From: Pelomonas aquatica
Lineage (GTDB): Bacteria; Pseudomonadota; Gammaproteobacteria; Burkholderiales; Burkholderiaceae_C
Length of the DNA: 64,000 nucleotides
NCBI RefSeq assembly: GCF_026712205.1
Contig: NZ_JAPPUW010000004.1
Coordinates: 209,809 to 273,808 of the forward strand
Direction of reading: 5' to 3'
The notes below the pieces were generated by a model that searched no databases, was not told the origin of the DNA, and saw nothing but the letters and a program-made list of their open reading frames with translations. A program made the translations under genes and the position numbers. This document shows positions 18,922 through 29,339 of this stretch, piece after piece; positions within the stretch are counted from its first letter, which is position 1; each line of letters begins with the position of its first letter.

Positions 18922-20481
18922 TTAGCGGGGGAGAACCCCGTCGAAATTCATGCCGCCATCCAGGTCGAGCACGAAGCCCTTGACCGTGGCGCGTTCGGGC
19001 ACCGCGAGCCGGCCGTGGGCGATGGGGGTCCAGGGCAGTTCCTGCATCGCGATGCGCTGGGCCTTGGCGTAGATCGCCTTGCGTTCGGCCCGCGTGGACG
19101 CCTGCCGGGCCTGGGCCAGCAGCTCGTCGTAGGCGGCGTTGCACCAGGAGGTGCCGCTGTTGGCCTTGCAGCCGAGCTGGCCGAAGGTGTTGGCGGGTTC
19201 GGGGTCGCTGTTCCAGCCGCTGAGCGCCGCGTCGTGCTCGCCGGCATCGATGCGGCGCAGGTACTCGCCCCATTCGTAGCTGACGATGCGCGCCGTGACG
19301 CCGACCTTGGCCCAGTCGGCCTGGATCATCTGCGCCATGCGCTGGCCGTTGGGGTTGTAGTTGCGCACCACGGGCATGGCCCACAGCGTGAGGCTCAGCG
19401 GCAGCACGCCGGCCTTCTGCAGCAGGGCCCTGGCGCGGGCCGGGTCGTAGGGCTTGGGCTGGAGGGTGTCGTCGTGCGCCCAGTTGGCGGCCGGCACGAT
19501 GCTGCGGGCCAGCGTGCCCGCATCGCCGTAGACGGCGCGCAGGATGGCGGCCTTGTCGATGGCCATGTCCAGCGCCTGGCGCACCTCGACCTTGGCCAGG
19601 GCCGGACGCCGGGTGTTGTAGGCCAGGTAGCCGATGTTCATGCCGGGCGCCGTCGCGAGCTTGATGGCGGGGTCTTTCTTCAACTCGTCCAGCTCGGCAG
19701 GGCCGACCGGCGCGGCGACGTCGCACTCGTCGCGTCTGAGGCGCTGGGCGCGCACGCTGGCGTCGGTCGTGACGGCGAAGACGAGCTGGTCGGCGCGCGG
19801 GCGCTCGTCGCCGCGCCACCACGTCGGGTTCCTGACGTAGCGGATGACGCTGTCCGCGCGGAAGCTCTTGAGCTGGAAGGGACCGGTGCCGACCGGCATC
19901 TGCGCGATGCGCTGCGGCGTGCCGGCCTTGAGCAACTGGGCACCCAGTTCGGCGGACTGGATCATCGTGAACGTGAAGCTCAGCGCCGACAGGAAGGAGG
20001 CGTCGCGTTCGGCCAGCGTGAAGCGCACCTGGTGGTCGCCCAGCTTCTCGACCTTGCGGATCAGCTCCTCCCAGCCGAAGGACAGCACATAGGGCGACAC
20101 GTTCGGGAAGGCCTTGGCGAACTCGCTGTCCCGGCTGAGCAGGCGGCCGAAGGTGAAGAGCACGTCGTCGGCATTGAACTCGCGCGTGGGCTTGAAGCCC
20201 TCGACCGTCTGCCAGGCCACGCCACGGCGCAAGTCGAGGGTGTAGGCCAGGCCGTCGGCGCTGACGCTCCAGCCGGTGGCCAGACCCGGGATGAGCTGGT
20301 CCGTGCCGCGCCTGAGTTCGATCAGCGTGCCGAAGACGGGCGCGTGGGCGACGTGATCGACATAGCTGTCGGTCATCGCCGGGTCGAAGGTCTTGGGGCT
20401 GCCGGCGGTGCAGAAGCGCAGCGTCGTGTCGGCGCCCGCCAGCAGCGGCAGCGCAAGCAGCAGCGCAGCCACGCGCCTCAC
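18922..20481 (-). CDS. ABC transporter substrate-binding protein, peptide family 5
   Basis: A 519-residue DppA/OppA-type periplasmic binding protein with a short signal peptide ([12 protein letters not shown]). Family marks: [32 protein letters not shown], and the C-terminal [11 protein letters not shown] followed by a Cys pair ([13 protein letters not shown]) often seen in DppA-like proteins. It begins with GTG 20481, overlapping the amidohydrolase stop as GTGA, so the two are translationally coupled. No permease or ATPase genes are adjacent, so it must rely on a transporter encoded elsewhere. Confidence 0.9.
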   Translation of the reverse strand: MRRVAALLLALPLLAGADTTLRFCTAGSPKTFDPAMTDSYVDHVAHAPVFGTLIELRRGTDQLIPGLATGWSVSADGLAYTLDLRRGVAWQTVEGFKPTREFNADDVLFTFGRLLSRDSEFAKAFPNVSPYVLSFGWEELIRKVEKLGDHQVRFTLAERDASFLSALSFTFTMIQSAELGAQLLKAGTPQRIAQMPVGTGPFQLKSFRADSVIRYVRNPTWWRGDERPRADQLVFAVTTDASVRAQRLRRDECDVAAPVGPAELDELKKDPAIKLATAPGMNIGYLAYNTRRPALAKVEVRQALDMAIDKAAILRAVYGDAGTLARSIVPAANWAHDDTLQPKPYDPARARALLQKAGVLPLSLTLWAMPVVRNYNPNGQRMAQMIQADWAKVGVTARIVSYEWGEYLRRIDAGEHDAALSGWNSDPEPANTFGQLGCKANSGTSWCNAAYDELLAQARQASTRAERKAIYAKAQRIAMQELPWTPIAHGRLAVPERATVKGFVLDLDGGMNFDGVLPR

Positions 20482-22514
20482 TTGGCGATCTCCGCAGCGG
20501 GCACGAAGGGCAGGATGCCCATCGATTGGTACAGGGCAGCGGGCGACAGCGCCTGGGTCTGGCCGTTGAGCCCTCGGAACACCAGGGCCACGCGGCGGAT
20601 GGCGCGGATGTCGGCCACCGGGTCGCCGTCCACCAGCAGCAGGTCGGCGCGCTTAGCCACCGCGATGCTGCCGATGTCGCCCAGCCGGTCGCTGTACTTC
20701 GCGCCGTTCCAGGTCGCGATCTTCAGCGCCTGGCCAGCCGGGATGCCGGCCTGCACATACAGCTCCAGCTCGCGCTGCAGCGCGAAGCCCGGCGTCGCGT
20801 CGGTGCCCGCCACCAGCGGGATGCCGGCAGCATTCATGCGGCGCAGCAGGTCCATCATGACCTTCCAGCTCGCGCGCCAGCGCCTGGCCTTGGCGTCGTC
20901 CATGTCGACCTCGGCGGACAGCAGGCCGCGCTGCACGACGGCCGGCAGGTTGGCCGCCACCATCGCATAGCTCGGGTTGGGCTGGCCCTGGCGCTGGGTG
21001 TACTGGGACTCGAAGGCCGTCATCGTCGGGTCGACGACGGTGCCGTGCTTCTTCAGCAGCGCGATGAAGTCGCGGGTGCGGGCGTCGTTGAGCCTGAGGT
21101 CGGCCGCCTTGTCGCCGACGAGGTTGAAGCGCAGCAGCGTGCGCGTGTCGTCGGTCTTGCCGACGAGGAAGTTCAGCGTGATCTGGTTGATGTGGTGGAC
21201 TTCGTCGAAGCCCGCCTCCACCGCCTGGCGCGCCGTCATGAAGGCCGGCACATGGCCGCCGGTGCGCAGGCTTAAGCTCCGCGCATGGGCCACCATGGGC
21301 TTGACCCACTCGGGCCGGATGGAGTTGTAGAGCTTGAGCTGGCGGTAGCCGTGGGCGGCATACCAGTCGATGGCGGCGAGGGCGTCGGGCAGCTTGTCGG
21401 GGACGAAGTCGGCCTGCGACGAGAACGGGCTCTTGCCTTCGATGAAGCCATTGGCCGCGATGCGCGGGCCGAGCACGTCGCCGCGCTCGACGCGCCCGCG
21501 CAGCTCGGCGAGCTCGGCATTGCTGTTGCCCACGTCGCGCACCGCCGTCACGCCGGCGGCCAGGTCGAGCAGCAGCTCGCCGGCGGTCAGGTGGGCGTGC
21601 ATGTCCACGAGGCCGGGCAGCAGCGTGCGGCCGCGGCCAGCGATGCGCTGGGCCGGTGCGGCATTGGCGAAGCGGCCCGGCCTGGCGATGGCCGCGATGC
21701 GCCCTTCGTACAGATAGACGTCCGACGGGCCGCGCAGCACGGCGGCCTGCGCGTCGAACCAGCGCACGCCCTCGATGACGGTCAGCCCCGGCAGCGGCTG
21801 CGGCAGCTCCCTGGCCAGGCGCTGCAGGCGCGCGAGCTGGGCCTGCTTCTGCGCGTCGGTCAGCCGCTCCAGCTCGCCCTCGAAGCCCTGCTGAAGCGTA
21901 CCGCCCCAGCCCGGGTAGACCTCGGCGAACAGCGCATGGTTGTCCTCGCGCAGCCAGAGGTAGGTGGGCTCCAGGTCCAGGCCGGTGATGACGTAGAGGC
22001 CGATCTCGTAGGCCTGGCCGGGCAGCGCGAGCTGCTGCAGGCGCTCGATGGCCGGCCGCCCCACCGGCAGCGCCTCGATGCGCGGCGCCCTGGCCGCGAG
22101 CAGGCTCTGCGCCAGCCGCGCGGTCCAGGCCGGGCTGGCCTGCACCGGCAGATAGACCGCATCGCGGGCGGCGCCGGGCCGCTCGCCGCTGTCCACGGGT
22201 GAGCGCCACGCCACCTTGCCGTCGGCCTGGCGCTCGAAGCTCTCGGCGATGCGCGCGCCATAGCTGGACACGCCCTCGGTGCGATAGCTCATCCACGCGC
22301 CGTCGGGCGCGAAGGCCATGACCTCCTTCTGGTCGGGGCCGCGGCCGTTGTTGCGGTAGCTGTAGTCCACCTCCACCCGCCCGGCCGACTCGGCGACCAG
22401 GAGCCGGCCGCAGGCCACCTTGCTGCACAGCACGGTGTAGGTCTGGGCCTGGGCCTGGGTCTGGACCGCAGCGGCCATCAGCAGCGCGGCGAGCAGGGTG
22501 GGCAGCAGCTTCAT
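20478..22514 (-). CDS. Secreted amidohydrolase-superfamily protein
   Basis: A 678-residue protein with a signal peptide ([21 protein letters not shown]). Residues 1-250 form an unrecognised N-terminal region. The C-terminal part is an imidazolonepropionase/prolidase-like amidohydrolase: [12 protein letters not shown] (metal HxH), the Lys in [10 protein letters not shown], His in RTGGHVPAF and EVHHINQ, Asp in VAGTDATPG. It probably hydrolyses a dipeptide or cyclic amide in the periplasm; coupling to a peptide-binding protein supports a peptide substrate. Confidence 0.85.
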   Translation of the reverse strand: MKLLPTLLAALLMAAAVQTQAQAQTYTVLCSKVACGRLLVAESAGRVEVDYSYRNNGRGPDQKEVMAFAPDGAWMSYRTEGVSSYGARIAESFERQADGKVAWRSPVDSGERPGAARDAVYLPVQASPAWTARLAQSLLAARAPRIEALPVGRPAIERLQQLALPGQAYEIGLYVITGLDLEPTYLWLREDNHALFAEVYPGWGGTLQQGFEGELERLTDAQKQAQLARLQRLARELPQPLPGLTVIEGVRWFDAQAAVLRGPSDVYLYEGRIAAIARPGRFANAAPAQRIAGRGRTLLPGLVDMHAHLTAGELLLDLAAGVTAVRDVGNSNAELAELRGRVERGDVLGPRIAANGFIEGKSPFSSQADFVPDKLPDALAAIDWYAAHGYRQLKLYNSIRPEWVKPMVAHARSLSLRTGGHVPAFMTARQAVEAGFDEVHHINQITLNFLVGKTDDTRTLLRFNLVGDKAADLRLNDARTRDFIALLKKHGTVVDPTMTAFESQYTQRQGQPNPSYAMVAANLPAVVQRGLLSAEVDMDDAKARRWRASWKVMMDLLRRMNAAGIPLVAGTDATPGFALQRELELYVQAGIPAGQALKIATWNGAKYSDRLGDIGSIAVAKRADLLLVDGDPVADIRAIRRVALVFRGLNGQTQALSPAALYQSMGILPFVPAAEIAK

Positions 22515-22549
22515 CGGAGTCTCGCGGGGAGTTGGGGCTGGCGCGGACT

Positions 22550-23032
22550 TTACTGACGCGCCCGGCCCAGCGACGCCACGCCCTTGTTGGCCAGCGCGTC
22601 GGCGCGCTCGTTGCCCGGGTCGCCGGCATGGCCCCTGACCCAGCGCCAGTCCACCGAATGCAGCTTGCGCAGCGCGTCCAGGCGCTGCCAGAGCTCGACG
22701 TTCTTCACCGGCTTGCCGTCGGCCGTCTTCCAGCCGCGGCGCTGCCAGTTGACGATCCACTCGGTGATGCCCTTGCGCACGTATTCGCTGTCCAGGTAGA
22801 TGACGACGTCGCAGCTGCGCTTGAGCGAGGCCAGCGCCTCGATGGGCGCCATCAGCTCCATGCGGTTGTTCGTCGTGCCCGGCTCGCCGCCGAAGAGTTC
22901 CTTGTCGTGCCCGCCGCTGGACAGCCAGGCGCCCCAGCCGCCGGGGCCGGGGTTGCCCTTGCAGGCACCGTCGGTGTAGATGGTGACCTGCGGGCGCCTG
23001 ATGGCGACGGCAGGCTTGGACGTTTCAGTCAT
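22550..23032 (-). CDS. rnhA: Ribonuclease HI
   Basis: A 160-residue enzyme that degrades RNA in RNA-DNA hybrids. The DEDD active site is present: [15 protein letters not shown] (Asp), NNRMELMA (Glu), [11 protein letters not shown] (Asp), [13 protein letters not shown] (His and Asp). The ATG at 23032 overlaps the 3' end of the methyltransferase gene by 8 bases. The methyltransferase-rnhA pair divergent from gloB is a familiar proteobacterial arrangement. Confidence 0.97.
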   Translation of the reverse strand: MTETSKPAVAIRRPQVTIYTDGACKGNPGPGGWGAWLSSGGHDKELFGGEPGTTNNRMELMAPIEALASLKRSCDVVIYLDSEYVRKGITEWIVNWQRRGWKTADGKPVKNVELWQRLDALRKLHSVDWRWVRGHAGDPGNERADALANKGVASLGRARQ

Positions 23033-23759
23033 GTTTCCTGTGATGGTTGTTCAATGCGACGGCGGGCGCTTTCTTGGCCGCCAGGCGCGAGTTTTTGGCC
23101 AGGCCGATCAAGCGCATGCCGTGCACGCGCTTGACCGCCTGGATGAAGTAGACGGCGCCCAGCACCGGCCACCAGCGCGAGCCCACGCCCTCGGCCCACT
23201 GCCAGCGCTGCAGCCAGGCCTCGGTGCGCAGCGGCGGGCGGTAGACGCCAAAGCGTGCCGCCTCGACCTCGAAGGACAGCAGCTTGAGCCAGTCGCGCAG
23301 CCGCCAGTAGCCGATGAAATCGCCATCGCGCGGCAGATAGGGCTCGCCGCGGCGCTTCAGCCGGCCCAGCTTCTGGCGCAGCCCCCACAGGCTGGCCGGG
23401 TTCAGGCCGAAGACGATGAGCCGCCCCTCGGGACGCAGCACCCGCTCCACTTCGCGCAGCAGCGCATGGGCGTCGCAGGCCTGCTCCAGCGCGTGAGGCA
23501 GCAGCACGAGGTCCAGGCTGGCACTCTCGAAAGGCAGGGCCTCGAACTCGCAATGCAGGTGCCGGCCGACCACCCAGCGATGCGGCATGCGGTTGGCCTG
23601 CAGCCCGCCCAGCCCGGGCAGGCCGAGCTGCAGCGCATGGAAGCCGAACAGGTCGGCCACGGCCGCGTCGACCTGGGCCTGCTCCCAGGCCAGCAGATAG
23701 CGGCCGGGCGGGGTCTGCAACCAGGCGGCCAAATCTATACTCGGCGCTTTATCTGTCAT
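23025..23759 (-). CDS. Class I SAM-dependent methyltransferase
   Basis: A 244-residue methyltransferase-11 type protein. It shows [20 protein letters not shown] (motif for the SAM-binding acidic loop) and [19 protein letters not shown] (post-motif strand). The N-terminal GxGxG is weak. The family member next to gloB/rnhA in many proteobacteria has no firmly known substrate. The start ATG 23759 lies 14 bases from the proposed gloB start, so the two promoters must overlap coding sequence. Confidence 0.87.
   Translation of the reverse strand: MTDKAPSIDLAAWLQTPPGRYLLAWEQAQVDAAVADLFGFHALQLGLPGLGGLQANRMPHRWVVGRHLHCEFEALPFESASLDLVLLPHALEQACDAHALLREVERVLRPEGRLIVFGLNPASLWGLRQKLGRLKRRGEPYLPRDGDFIGYWRLRDWLKLLSFEVEAARFGVYRPPLRTEAWLQRWQWAEGVGSRWWPVLGAVYFIQAVKRVHGMRLIGLAKNSRLAAKKAPAVALNNHHRKHD
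23736..23741 (+). promoter_or_regulatory. Candidate -10 element for gloB
   Basis: TATACT lies inside the first codons of the divergent methyltransferase gene, about 33 bases before the proposed TTG start of gloB. No convincing -35 is seen 17 bases upstream. Confidence 0.35.
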
Positions 23760-23773
23760 GGGTTGGCGCCACA

Positions 23774-24571
23774 TTGACGCTCGGTTTGACGCTCACGCCT
23801 CTGCCCGCTTTCGACGACAACTACCTCTGGCTGCTGGATAACGGCCGCGAGGCCCTGGTCTTCGATCCCGGCGACGCCGCCCCGGTGGCCGCGGCGCTCG
23901 ACGCCCGCGGCCTGACGCTCGCGGGCATTCTATTGACCCATCACCACGGCGATCACGTCGGCGGCGTGGATACACTGCGTCCGCGGCTGCGCGGCCCGGT
24001 CTATGCGCCAGTGACCGAGAAGATGCCCGAACCCGTGCAGCGGGTGCAGGGCGGCGACAGCATCGAGCTGCTGGGCCTGCGCTTCGCCGTGATGGACGTG
24101 CCCGGCCATACCTCTGGCCACATCGCCTACTTCGCGGCCGACGCGGGCGAGCCAGGCCCACTGCTGTTCTGCGGCGACACCCTGTTCAGCGCCGGCTGCG
24201 GCCGGCTGTTCGAGGGCACGGCGGCTCAGATGCATGCCTCGCTGCAGTCGCTGGCCGCGCTGCCGCCGGACACGCGCGTCTGCTGCGCCCACGAGTACAC
24301 GCTGTCCAACCTGCGCTTCGCACGCGAGGTCGACCCGGACAACACCGACCTCGCCGCCTACGCGGCCTGGTGCGAAGGCGAGCGCGCCGCCGGTCGCCCG
24401 ACGCTGCCCGGCCGCATCGGCACCGAACTGCGCATCAACCCTTTCCTGCGCTGCGCGCAAGCCGCGCTGCGCGACGCCGCCCGCCGCCACGCCCCCCTGA
24501 AACTCCCGGCCGAGCCCAGCCCGGTCGATGTCTTCGCCACGCTGCGCGAATGGAAGAACGGATTCCGATGA
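23774..24571 (+). CDS. gloB: Hydroxyacylglutathione hydrolase (glyoxalase II)
   Basis: A 265-residue metallo-beta-lactamase-fold enzyme that hydrolyses S-lactoylglutathione, the second step of methylglyoxal detoxification. Metal ligands are in THHHGDHVGG, VPGHTSGH, CGDTLFSAGCGR and CCAHEYTLSN; the C-terminal HxxR-type substrate domain is present. There is no ATG: TTG 23774 and TTG 23786 are both possible, lying in a tandem repeat (TTGACGCTC twice). Its stop overlaps the MltD-like ATG as ATGA. Confidence 0.95.
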   Translation: MTLGLTLTPLPAFDDNYLWLLDNGREALVFDPGDAAPVAAALDARGLTLAGILLTHHHGDHVGGVDTLRPRLRGPVYAPVTEKMPEPVQRVQGGDSIELLGLRFAVMDVPGHTSGHIAYFAADAGEPGPLLFCGDTLFSAGCGRLFEGTAAQMHASLQSLAALPPDTRVCCAHEYTLSNLRFAREVDPDNTDLAAYAAWCEGERAAGRPTLPGRIGTELRINPFLRCAQAALRDAARRHAPLKLPAEPSPVDVFATLREWKNGFR

Positions 24572-26118
24572 CACTGCTCTCCCGCCTCACGCCACTGGCT
24601 TCCGCCCTGCTGCTCGCCGCCTGCGCCACAACCCGCCCACCCGCCGAGGCGACCGCCCCGGCCACCCCACCCTCCCCGCCTCCCCTTGCCGCCGAAGCCG
24701 GCCCCGCGCCGGCGCCACTGCCGGCCGCCACCGTGCCCAGCCGCGAGGCCGCGGCCACGCTGCTGGAGGACAACCTGCGCCCCGGCGAGAAGGTCGACCT
24801 CGACGCCCCCGACGCCAGCGCCGACCTCTGGGTGCGCGTGCGCCGGGGCTTCCAGCTGCAGGACCTGGACGACGACTGGGTGCGCAAGGCCGAGGCCTGG
24901 TACAGCGCGCGGCCCGACTACGTCGAGCGCATGACGACGCGCGGCAGCCGTTACCTCTTCCACATCCTCGAAGAAGTCGACAAGCGCGGCATGCCGGCCG
25001 AGCTGGCCCTGCTGCCCTTCGTGGAGAGCGCCTTCGTCACGCATGCCGTGTCCAGCGCCAAGGCCACCGGCATGTGGCAGTTCATGCCCGCCACCGGCCG
25101 CGACTTCGACCTCAAGCAGAACATCTTCCGCGACGACCGCCGCGACGTGCTCGCCTCCACGCGCGCCGCGCTCGACTACCTCGGCCGCCTCTACAAGATG
25201 TTCGGCGACTGGCACCTCGCGCTGGCCGCCTACAACTGGGGCCCGGGCAATGTGCAGAAGGCCGTCGCGCGCAACCAGCGCCTGGGCCTGCCGACCGACT
25301 ACGAGAGCCTGAAGATCCCCGACGAGACGCGCTACTACGTGCCCAAGCTGCAGGCCGTGAAGAACATCGTGCTGGCGCCCGAACGCTACGCGCTGACGCT
25401 GCCGCCGGTGGCCAACCACCCCTACTTCCTGACGGTCAGGATCGAGCGCGACGTCGACGTCGCCCTGGCCGCCCGGTTCGCCGGCATCCCGCTGGAGGAT
25501 TTCCAGCAGTTCAACCCGCAGATGAACAAGCCGGTCATCCTCGCCGCCGCGACGCCGCAGGTGCTGCTGCCCTACGACCAGGCCAGCGCCTTCGCCGAGA
25601 ACCTGGCCCGCCACACCGGCCCGATGGCGAGCTGGACCGCCTGGGTCGTGCCCAGGACCATGAGCCCGGCCGAGGCCGCCCGGCGCACCGGCATGACCGA
25701 GGCCGTGCTGCGCGACGTCAACCGCATCCCGCCCAGGATGCTCGTCAAGGCCGGCTCCACGCTGCTGGTGCCGCGCGGCGAGCATGTCGTGGCCGACGTG
25801 TCCGGGCGCCTGGCCGACACGGCCGCGCTCAAGCTCGCGCCCGACGCACCGCCGCTGCACCGCATCAGCTTCAAGGCCGGCAAGGCCGACACCGTGGCCA
25901 GCGTGGCCGCGCACTACAAGGTCAGGGCCGAGCAGGTGGCGCTGTGGAACAAGGTCGCCGACGGCGCCCGCTTCAAGCCGGGCCATGCCGTCGTCGTGTA
26001 CACGGCCATGGCCGCCGCCCCCGCCACCAAGCCGCTGAAGCTGGCCAACGCCAGGCACCCATCCAAGGCCGCCAAGGGTGGGCGCGGCCGCACCGTGGTG
26101 GCCGCGGCCACCCCCTGA
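24568..26118 (+). CDS. mltD: Membrane-bound lytic murein transglycosylase D-like lipoprotein
   Basis: A 516-residue lipoprotein (LLLAACATT lipobox, then a Pro/Ala linker). The SLT domain (about residues 110-260) has the catalytic Glu in LLPFVESAF, then SSAKATGMWQFMPATG and LALAAYNWGPGNV. Two LysM-like modules follow: around residues 365-400 (MSPAEAARRTGMTEAVLRDV) and 430-480. It cleaves peptidoglycan glycan strands, forming anhydromuropeptides. The ATG overlaps the gloB stop, so it is translated as part of the same operon. Confidence 0.93.
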   Translation: MTLLSRLTPLASALLLAACATTRPPAEATAPATPPSPPPLAAEAGPAPAPLPAATVPSREAAATLLEDNLRPGEKVDLDAPDASADLWVRVRRGFQLQDLDDDWVRKAEAWYSARPDYVERMTTRGSRYLFHILEEVDKRGMPAELALLPFVESAFVTHAVSSAKATGMWQFMPATGRDFDLKQNIFRDDRRDVLASTRAALDYLGRLYKMFGDWHLALAAYNWGPGNVQKAVARNQRLGLPTDYESLKIPDETRYYVPKLQAVKNIVLAPERYALTLPPVANHPYFLTVRIERDVDVALAARFAGIPLEDFQQFNPQMNKPVILAAATPQVLLPYDQASAFAENLARHTGPMASWTAWVVPRTMSPAEAARRTGMTEAVLRDVNRIPPRMLVKAGSTLLVPRGEHVVADVSGRLADTAALKLAPDAPPLHRISFKAGKADTVASVAAHYKVRAEQVALWNKVADGARFKPGHAVVVYTAMAAAPATKPLKLANARHPSKAAKGGRGRTVVAAATP

Positions 26119-26217
26119 TTCGTCCTGTCCGGCCGGGACGGCCGGTGCCGGCGGGCAAGACGCCCGCCCGGGCGGCGCATTCGGTGGCGCGCGATCCGTA
26201 AACGAACGGTCGATCGG

Positions 26218-26246
26218 TTGCAGATCGGGCCGCATGTTGATAGATT
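26218..26246 (+). promoter_or_regulatory. Candidate sigma-70 promoter
   Basis: TTGCAG (26218-26223), 17-base spacer, TAGATT (26241-26246). Both boxes are near consensus and the region is less GC-rich than its surroundings. It would drive the truncated gene at 26291 and the histidine kinase. Confidence 0.55.
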
Positions 26247-26249
26247 GCC

Positions 26250-26278
26250 CCTGCAGTTCTCGCAGTAAGGACTGCAGG
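26250..26278 (+). repeat. Inverted repeat in the 5' leader
   Basis: Perfect 8-bp arms CCTGCAGT (26250-26257) and ACTGCAGG (26271-26278), 13-base loop. It begins 4 bases after the -10 box, and its 3' arm abuts the GGGAG ribosome site of the next start. It could be an operator or a translation-controlling hairpin. Confidence 0.45.
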
Positions 26279-26290
26279 GAGAACGTTAGC

Positions 26291-26602
26291 GTGGCCGACT
26301 TGTTCACTCTTCAAGGGCCTCTGCGGGACATCCGGAGCTACCCCGCCTGGACCCAGGATCTGGTGCAGGCCCGCGCGCCGTGGCGCGAGAGGGTCGCGCA
26401 GCACGGGTTCTTCAAGCGCATGCGCGACGCGAGGCCCGGCCGCCTTCGGATCGGCGCCTTGCTGGTGGGCGCGTGGCCGGTGGTCGAACGGCTCACGCAG
26501 TCCATGGCACGGAACCTGCTCAAGGTGCAATTCGGCCGCGTGCCATGCCGCAGAGCGCAGGCGCGCCTGATCGTCTCGGCGAGGCATCGGGGCGGGCGGT
26601 AG
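26291..26602 (+). pseudogene. Truncated haem-oxygenase-like (iron-containing redox enzyme/TenA-like) gene
   Basis: A frame from GTG 26291 encodes about 103 residues. The first 75 (LFTLQGPLRDIRSYPAWTQD ... VGAWPVVERL ... ARNLLKVQFGR) look like the N-terminus of haem-oxygenase-fold redox enzymes, where the VGAWPVVE segment supplies a metal-ligand Glu. After QFGR the sequence turns into a basic, low-complexity tail and stops, whereas the family is more than 200 residues. I read it as a 3'-truncated gene. It keeps a promoter and a ribosome site. Family identity is from memory and moderately sure. Confidence 0.5.
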
Positions 26603-26635
26603 AGGCGCCGAGGAGCGAACCCAGGCCTGCGCAGC

Positions 26636-29326
26636 ATGCTCACACCCCCGCCCCCGTCCCGCCGATCCGCCATATGGCCCGTGGCGACCGTGCTGGGTAG
26701 CGTCATTGGTCTTCAGGTCATGCTGGCGGCCGTGAGCATCGAGGTGCTGTCGGCCGTGCGCGCCTATGTGACCGGCGAGAGCCTGTATTCCAAGGGGCAA
26801 AAGAATGCCCAGCTCCACCTGCTGCATTACGCCCGCTCCCGCAGCGACGAAGACTACCGGCTGTTCTCCCAGTCGCTGGCCGTGCCGCTGGGCGACCGCA
26901 AGGCGCGCGAAGCCCTGCAACTCGACCCGCCGGACGAGCAGGCCGCGCGCGAGGGCTTCCTGGCCGGAGCCAATCACCCCGACGACATCGACGGCATGAT
27001 CCGCCTGTTCCGCTGGTTCCACTCGGTGCCCTTCATGGCCCGCCCGATCGCCACCTGGACCGAGGGGGACCGGGTGATTGCCCAGATGCTGGCGCTGGTG
27101 GAAAGGGCGCGCGAACGCATCGAAGCCGGCCGCTCCGGCGGCCGGGAGGTGGAAGAAATGGCGACGCAGGCGCCATTGCTGAACCAGCGCCTGACGGAAC
27201 TCGAACGACAGTTCACGGATCAGCTGGGCGCTGCCTCCCGGCAGACCAAGAGCCTGCTCCTCGCGCTCAACCTGGCGCTGGCCGCCGCGCTCGCGCTGAC
27301 CAGCCTGCACATCGTGCGCCTGAGCCTGCGCACGCGGACGGCGGCGGCGGCCGAGGTGCGCCGCCGGCAGGAGTCCCTGCAACTGCTTCTGGACTCGGCA
27401 GCCGAGGGGCTCTATGGCATCGACACCGAGGGACGCTGCACCTTCGTCAACCGCTCGGCACTGATGATGCTGGGCTATGAGCGCGAGTCGGACCTGGTCG
27501 GCCAGCGCATCCACGAACTGATCCACCACACGCACGCCGACGGCCGGGTCTATCCGGCCGACGAATGCCGCATGTACCAGGCGATGCGCCAGGTCGATAG
27601 GGTGCATGTCGTCGACGAGGTGTTCTGGCGGCGCGACGGTACGTCGTTCCAGGTCGAATACTGGTCGCATCCCGTGATGCAGGACGGCCTCGTCAGCGGT
27701 GCGGTGGCCACCTTCTTCGACGTGACCGAACGACTGCGGACGCAGGCCGCCTTGCGCGAGAGCGAGCAGCGTCTGTCGCGCCTGATCGACACGGTGGCCG
27801 ACGGCGTCATCGCCGTGGATGGCAATGAACGCATCGTGCTGTTCAACCGGGCGGCGGAGCGGGCCTTCGAGACGACCGCCGAGCGGGCGCTCGGCCAGCC
27901 GATCGGAAGCTATTTCGCGAACGGCGACAGACCGAAGTTGCGCGCCCTGATGGCCGGATCCCCGGGCCAGGGAAACGGCATGCCAGCGCACAACGGCCTG
28001 CATGAACTGGTGGGCAGGCGGGCCAGCGGCGAGAAGTTTCCGATGGAGGCCTCGCTGTCCCGGCTTTCGATGGGCCGCAGCGTGCTGACGACGGTGGTGC
28101 TGCGCGACATCAGCGCGCATCTGGCGATGCGCGAGGAGCGCAAGGCCCGCGAGGCGCTGGAAGCCAGCAGCCGTGCGAAGACGGATTTCCTGTCCCGCAT
28201 GAGCCATGAGTTGCGCACGCCGCTGAACGCGGTGCTGGGTTTCGCGCAGCTGCTCAGGATGACCAAGCAGCCTGCCTTGGCGCAGGCCCAGCTGGACCAG
28301 GTCCGGCACATCGAGCATGCGGGACATCATCTGCTGGCCCTGGTCAACGACGTGCTCGATCTGTCGCGGGTCGAGTCGGGCCGGCTGAACCTGTCGCTCG
28401 AAGCCGTCGCCCTGCAGGCCGTGGCGGACGAAGCGGCCTCGATGGTCGAAATGCTGGCGAAGAACGCCGGCGTGCGCATTCACCGGCCATTCGCCGAGAA
28501 GGCCGGCGTCGAGCGCGAGGCATGGGTCGTCGCGGACCGCGTGCGATTGCGCCAGGTGCTGGTCAACCTGCTGGGCAATGCCGTCAAGTACAACCGTCGC
28601 GGCGGCAACGTCGCGCTCGACTTCGAATCGAACGGCAGCAGCATCGACTGCACGATCCGGGACGACGGGGGCGGGATGACGGCAGTGCAACTGGCGCACC
28701 TGTTCGAGCCCTTCAATCGCCTGGGCGCCGAGCGTACCGGCGTTGAAGGCACGGGCATCGGACTGGTGCTGTCACGGCATCTGGTGGAGCTGATGCGCGG
28801 CCGCCTGGTCATCGAGAGCGCCGCCGGGCTCGGCACCGTGGCCACCGTGAGCCTGCAACGGGCCCAGGCTGCGGCGCCGCTCGCGCCGGCTCCGTTTGCG
28901 CCAAGCATGCATGCCCAGCTCGATGGCAAGGGCTTGAACGTGCTCTACGCGGAAGACAACGAGGTCAACGTGGAGCTGGTGCGCCAGGTCGTGTCCTTTC
29001 GCCCGGCGGTCAACCTGCGCGTGGCGCCCAACGGGGCGACGGCCTTCATCGAGGCCCGCAATGATCCCCCCGACCTGATGCTGGTCGACATGCACTTGGG
29101 CGACATGACCGGGCTGGAGCTCGCGCAGGCCTTGCAACGCCACCCGGCGACGGCGCGGGTGCGCCTGGTGGCGGTGTCGGCCGACGCCCTTCCGGAACAG
29201 ATTCGCGCCGCCATGGATCAGGGCTTCGAGGGCTACCTGACCAAGCCCATCGACTTTCGCCAACTGCTCCAGGTGCTGGACGGCCAGATGCCTGTCGATG
29301 TCTCCGCAAATCGTGGCAGTTGCTGA
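26636..29326 (+). CDS. Hybrid sensor histidine kinase/response regulator
   Basis: An 896-residue inner-membrane sensor. Domain order: transmembrane helix (about 14-40), periplasmic sensor of about 165 residues, transmembrane helix (about 205-227), two PAS domains (about 245-370 and 385-500), HisKA with phospho-acceptor His in SRMSHELRTPLNAV (about 524), HATPase with N and G boxes (LVNLLGNAVKYN, RDDGGGM, GVEGTGIGLVLS), and a C-terminal receiver with Asp in LMLVDMHLGDM (about 817) and the Lys of YLTKPID. It has no separate regulator beside it. Start ATG 26636 is 33 bases after the truncated gene. Confidence 0.93.
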   Translation: MLTPPPPSRRSAIWPVATVLGSVIGLQVMLAAVSIEVLSAVRAYVTGESLYSKGQKNAQLHLLHYARSRSDEDYRLFSQSLAVPLGDRKAREALQLDPPDEQAAREGFLAGANHPDDIDGMIRLFRWFHSVPFMARPIATWTEGDRVIAQMLALVERARERIEAGRSGGREVEEMATQAPLLNQRLTELERQFTDQLGAASRQTKSLLLALNLALAAALALTSLHIVRLSLRTRTAAAAEVRRRQESLQLLLDSAAEGLYGIDTEGRCTFVNRSALMMLGYERESDLVGQRIHELIHHTHADGRVYPADECRMYQAMRQVDRVHVVDEVFWRRDGTSFQVEYWSHPVMQDGLVSGAVATFFDVTERLRTQAALRESEQRLSRLIDTVADGVIAVDGNERIVLFNRAAERAFETTAERALGQPIGSYFANGDRPKLRALMAGSPGQGNGMPAHNGLHELVGRRASGEKFPMEASLSRLSMGRSVLTTVVLRDISAHLAMREERKAREALEASSRAKTDFLSRMSHELRTPLNAVLGFAQLLRMTKQPALAQAQLDQVRHIEHAGHHLLALVNDVLDLSRVESGRLNLSLEAVALQAVADEAASMVEMLAKNAGVRIHRPFAEKAGVEREAWVVADRVRLRQVLVNLLGNAVKYNRRGGNVALDFESNGSSIDCTIRDDGGGMTAVQLAHLFEPFNRLGAERTGVEGTGIGLVLSRHLVELMRGRLVIESAAGLGTVATVSLQRAQAAAPLAPAPFAPSMHAQLDGKGLNVLYAEDNEVNVELVRQVVSFRPAVNLRVAPNGATAFIEARNDPPDLMLVDMHLGDMTGLELAQALQRHPATARVRLVAVSADALPEQIRAAMDQGFEGYLTKPIDFRQLLQVLDGQMPVDVSANRGSC

Positions 29327-29339
29327 GGCCCCGACGGGT

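Larger units (their letters stand above)
26119..26290. other. Gap after mltD with hairpins
   Basis: Two GC-rich inverted repeats lie just after the mltD stop; the clearest is GGCGGGC-AAGAC-GCCCGCC at 26150-26168. Neither has a T-run, so terminator function is uncertain. The rest holds the promoter and leader described separately. Confidence 0.4.
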
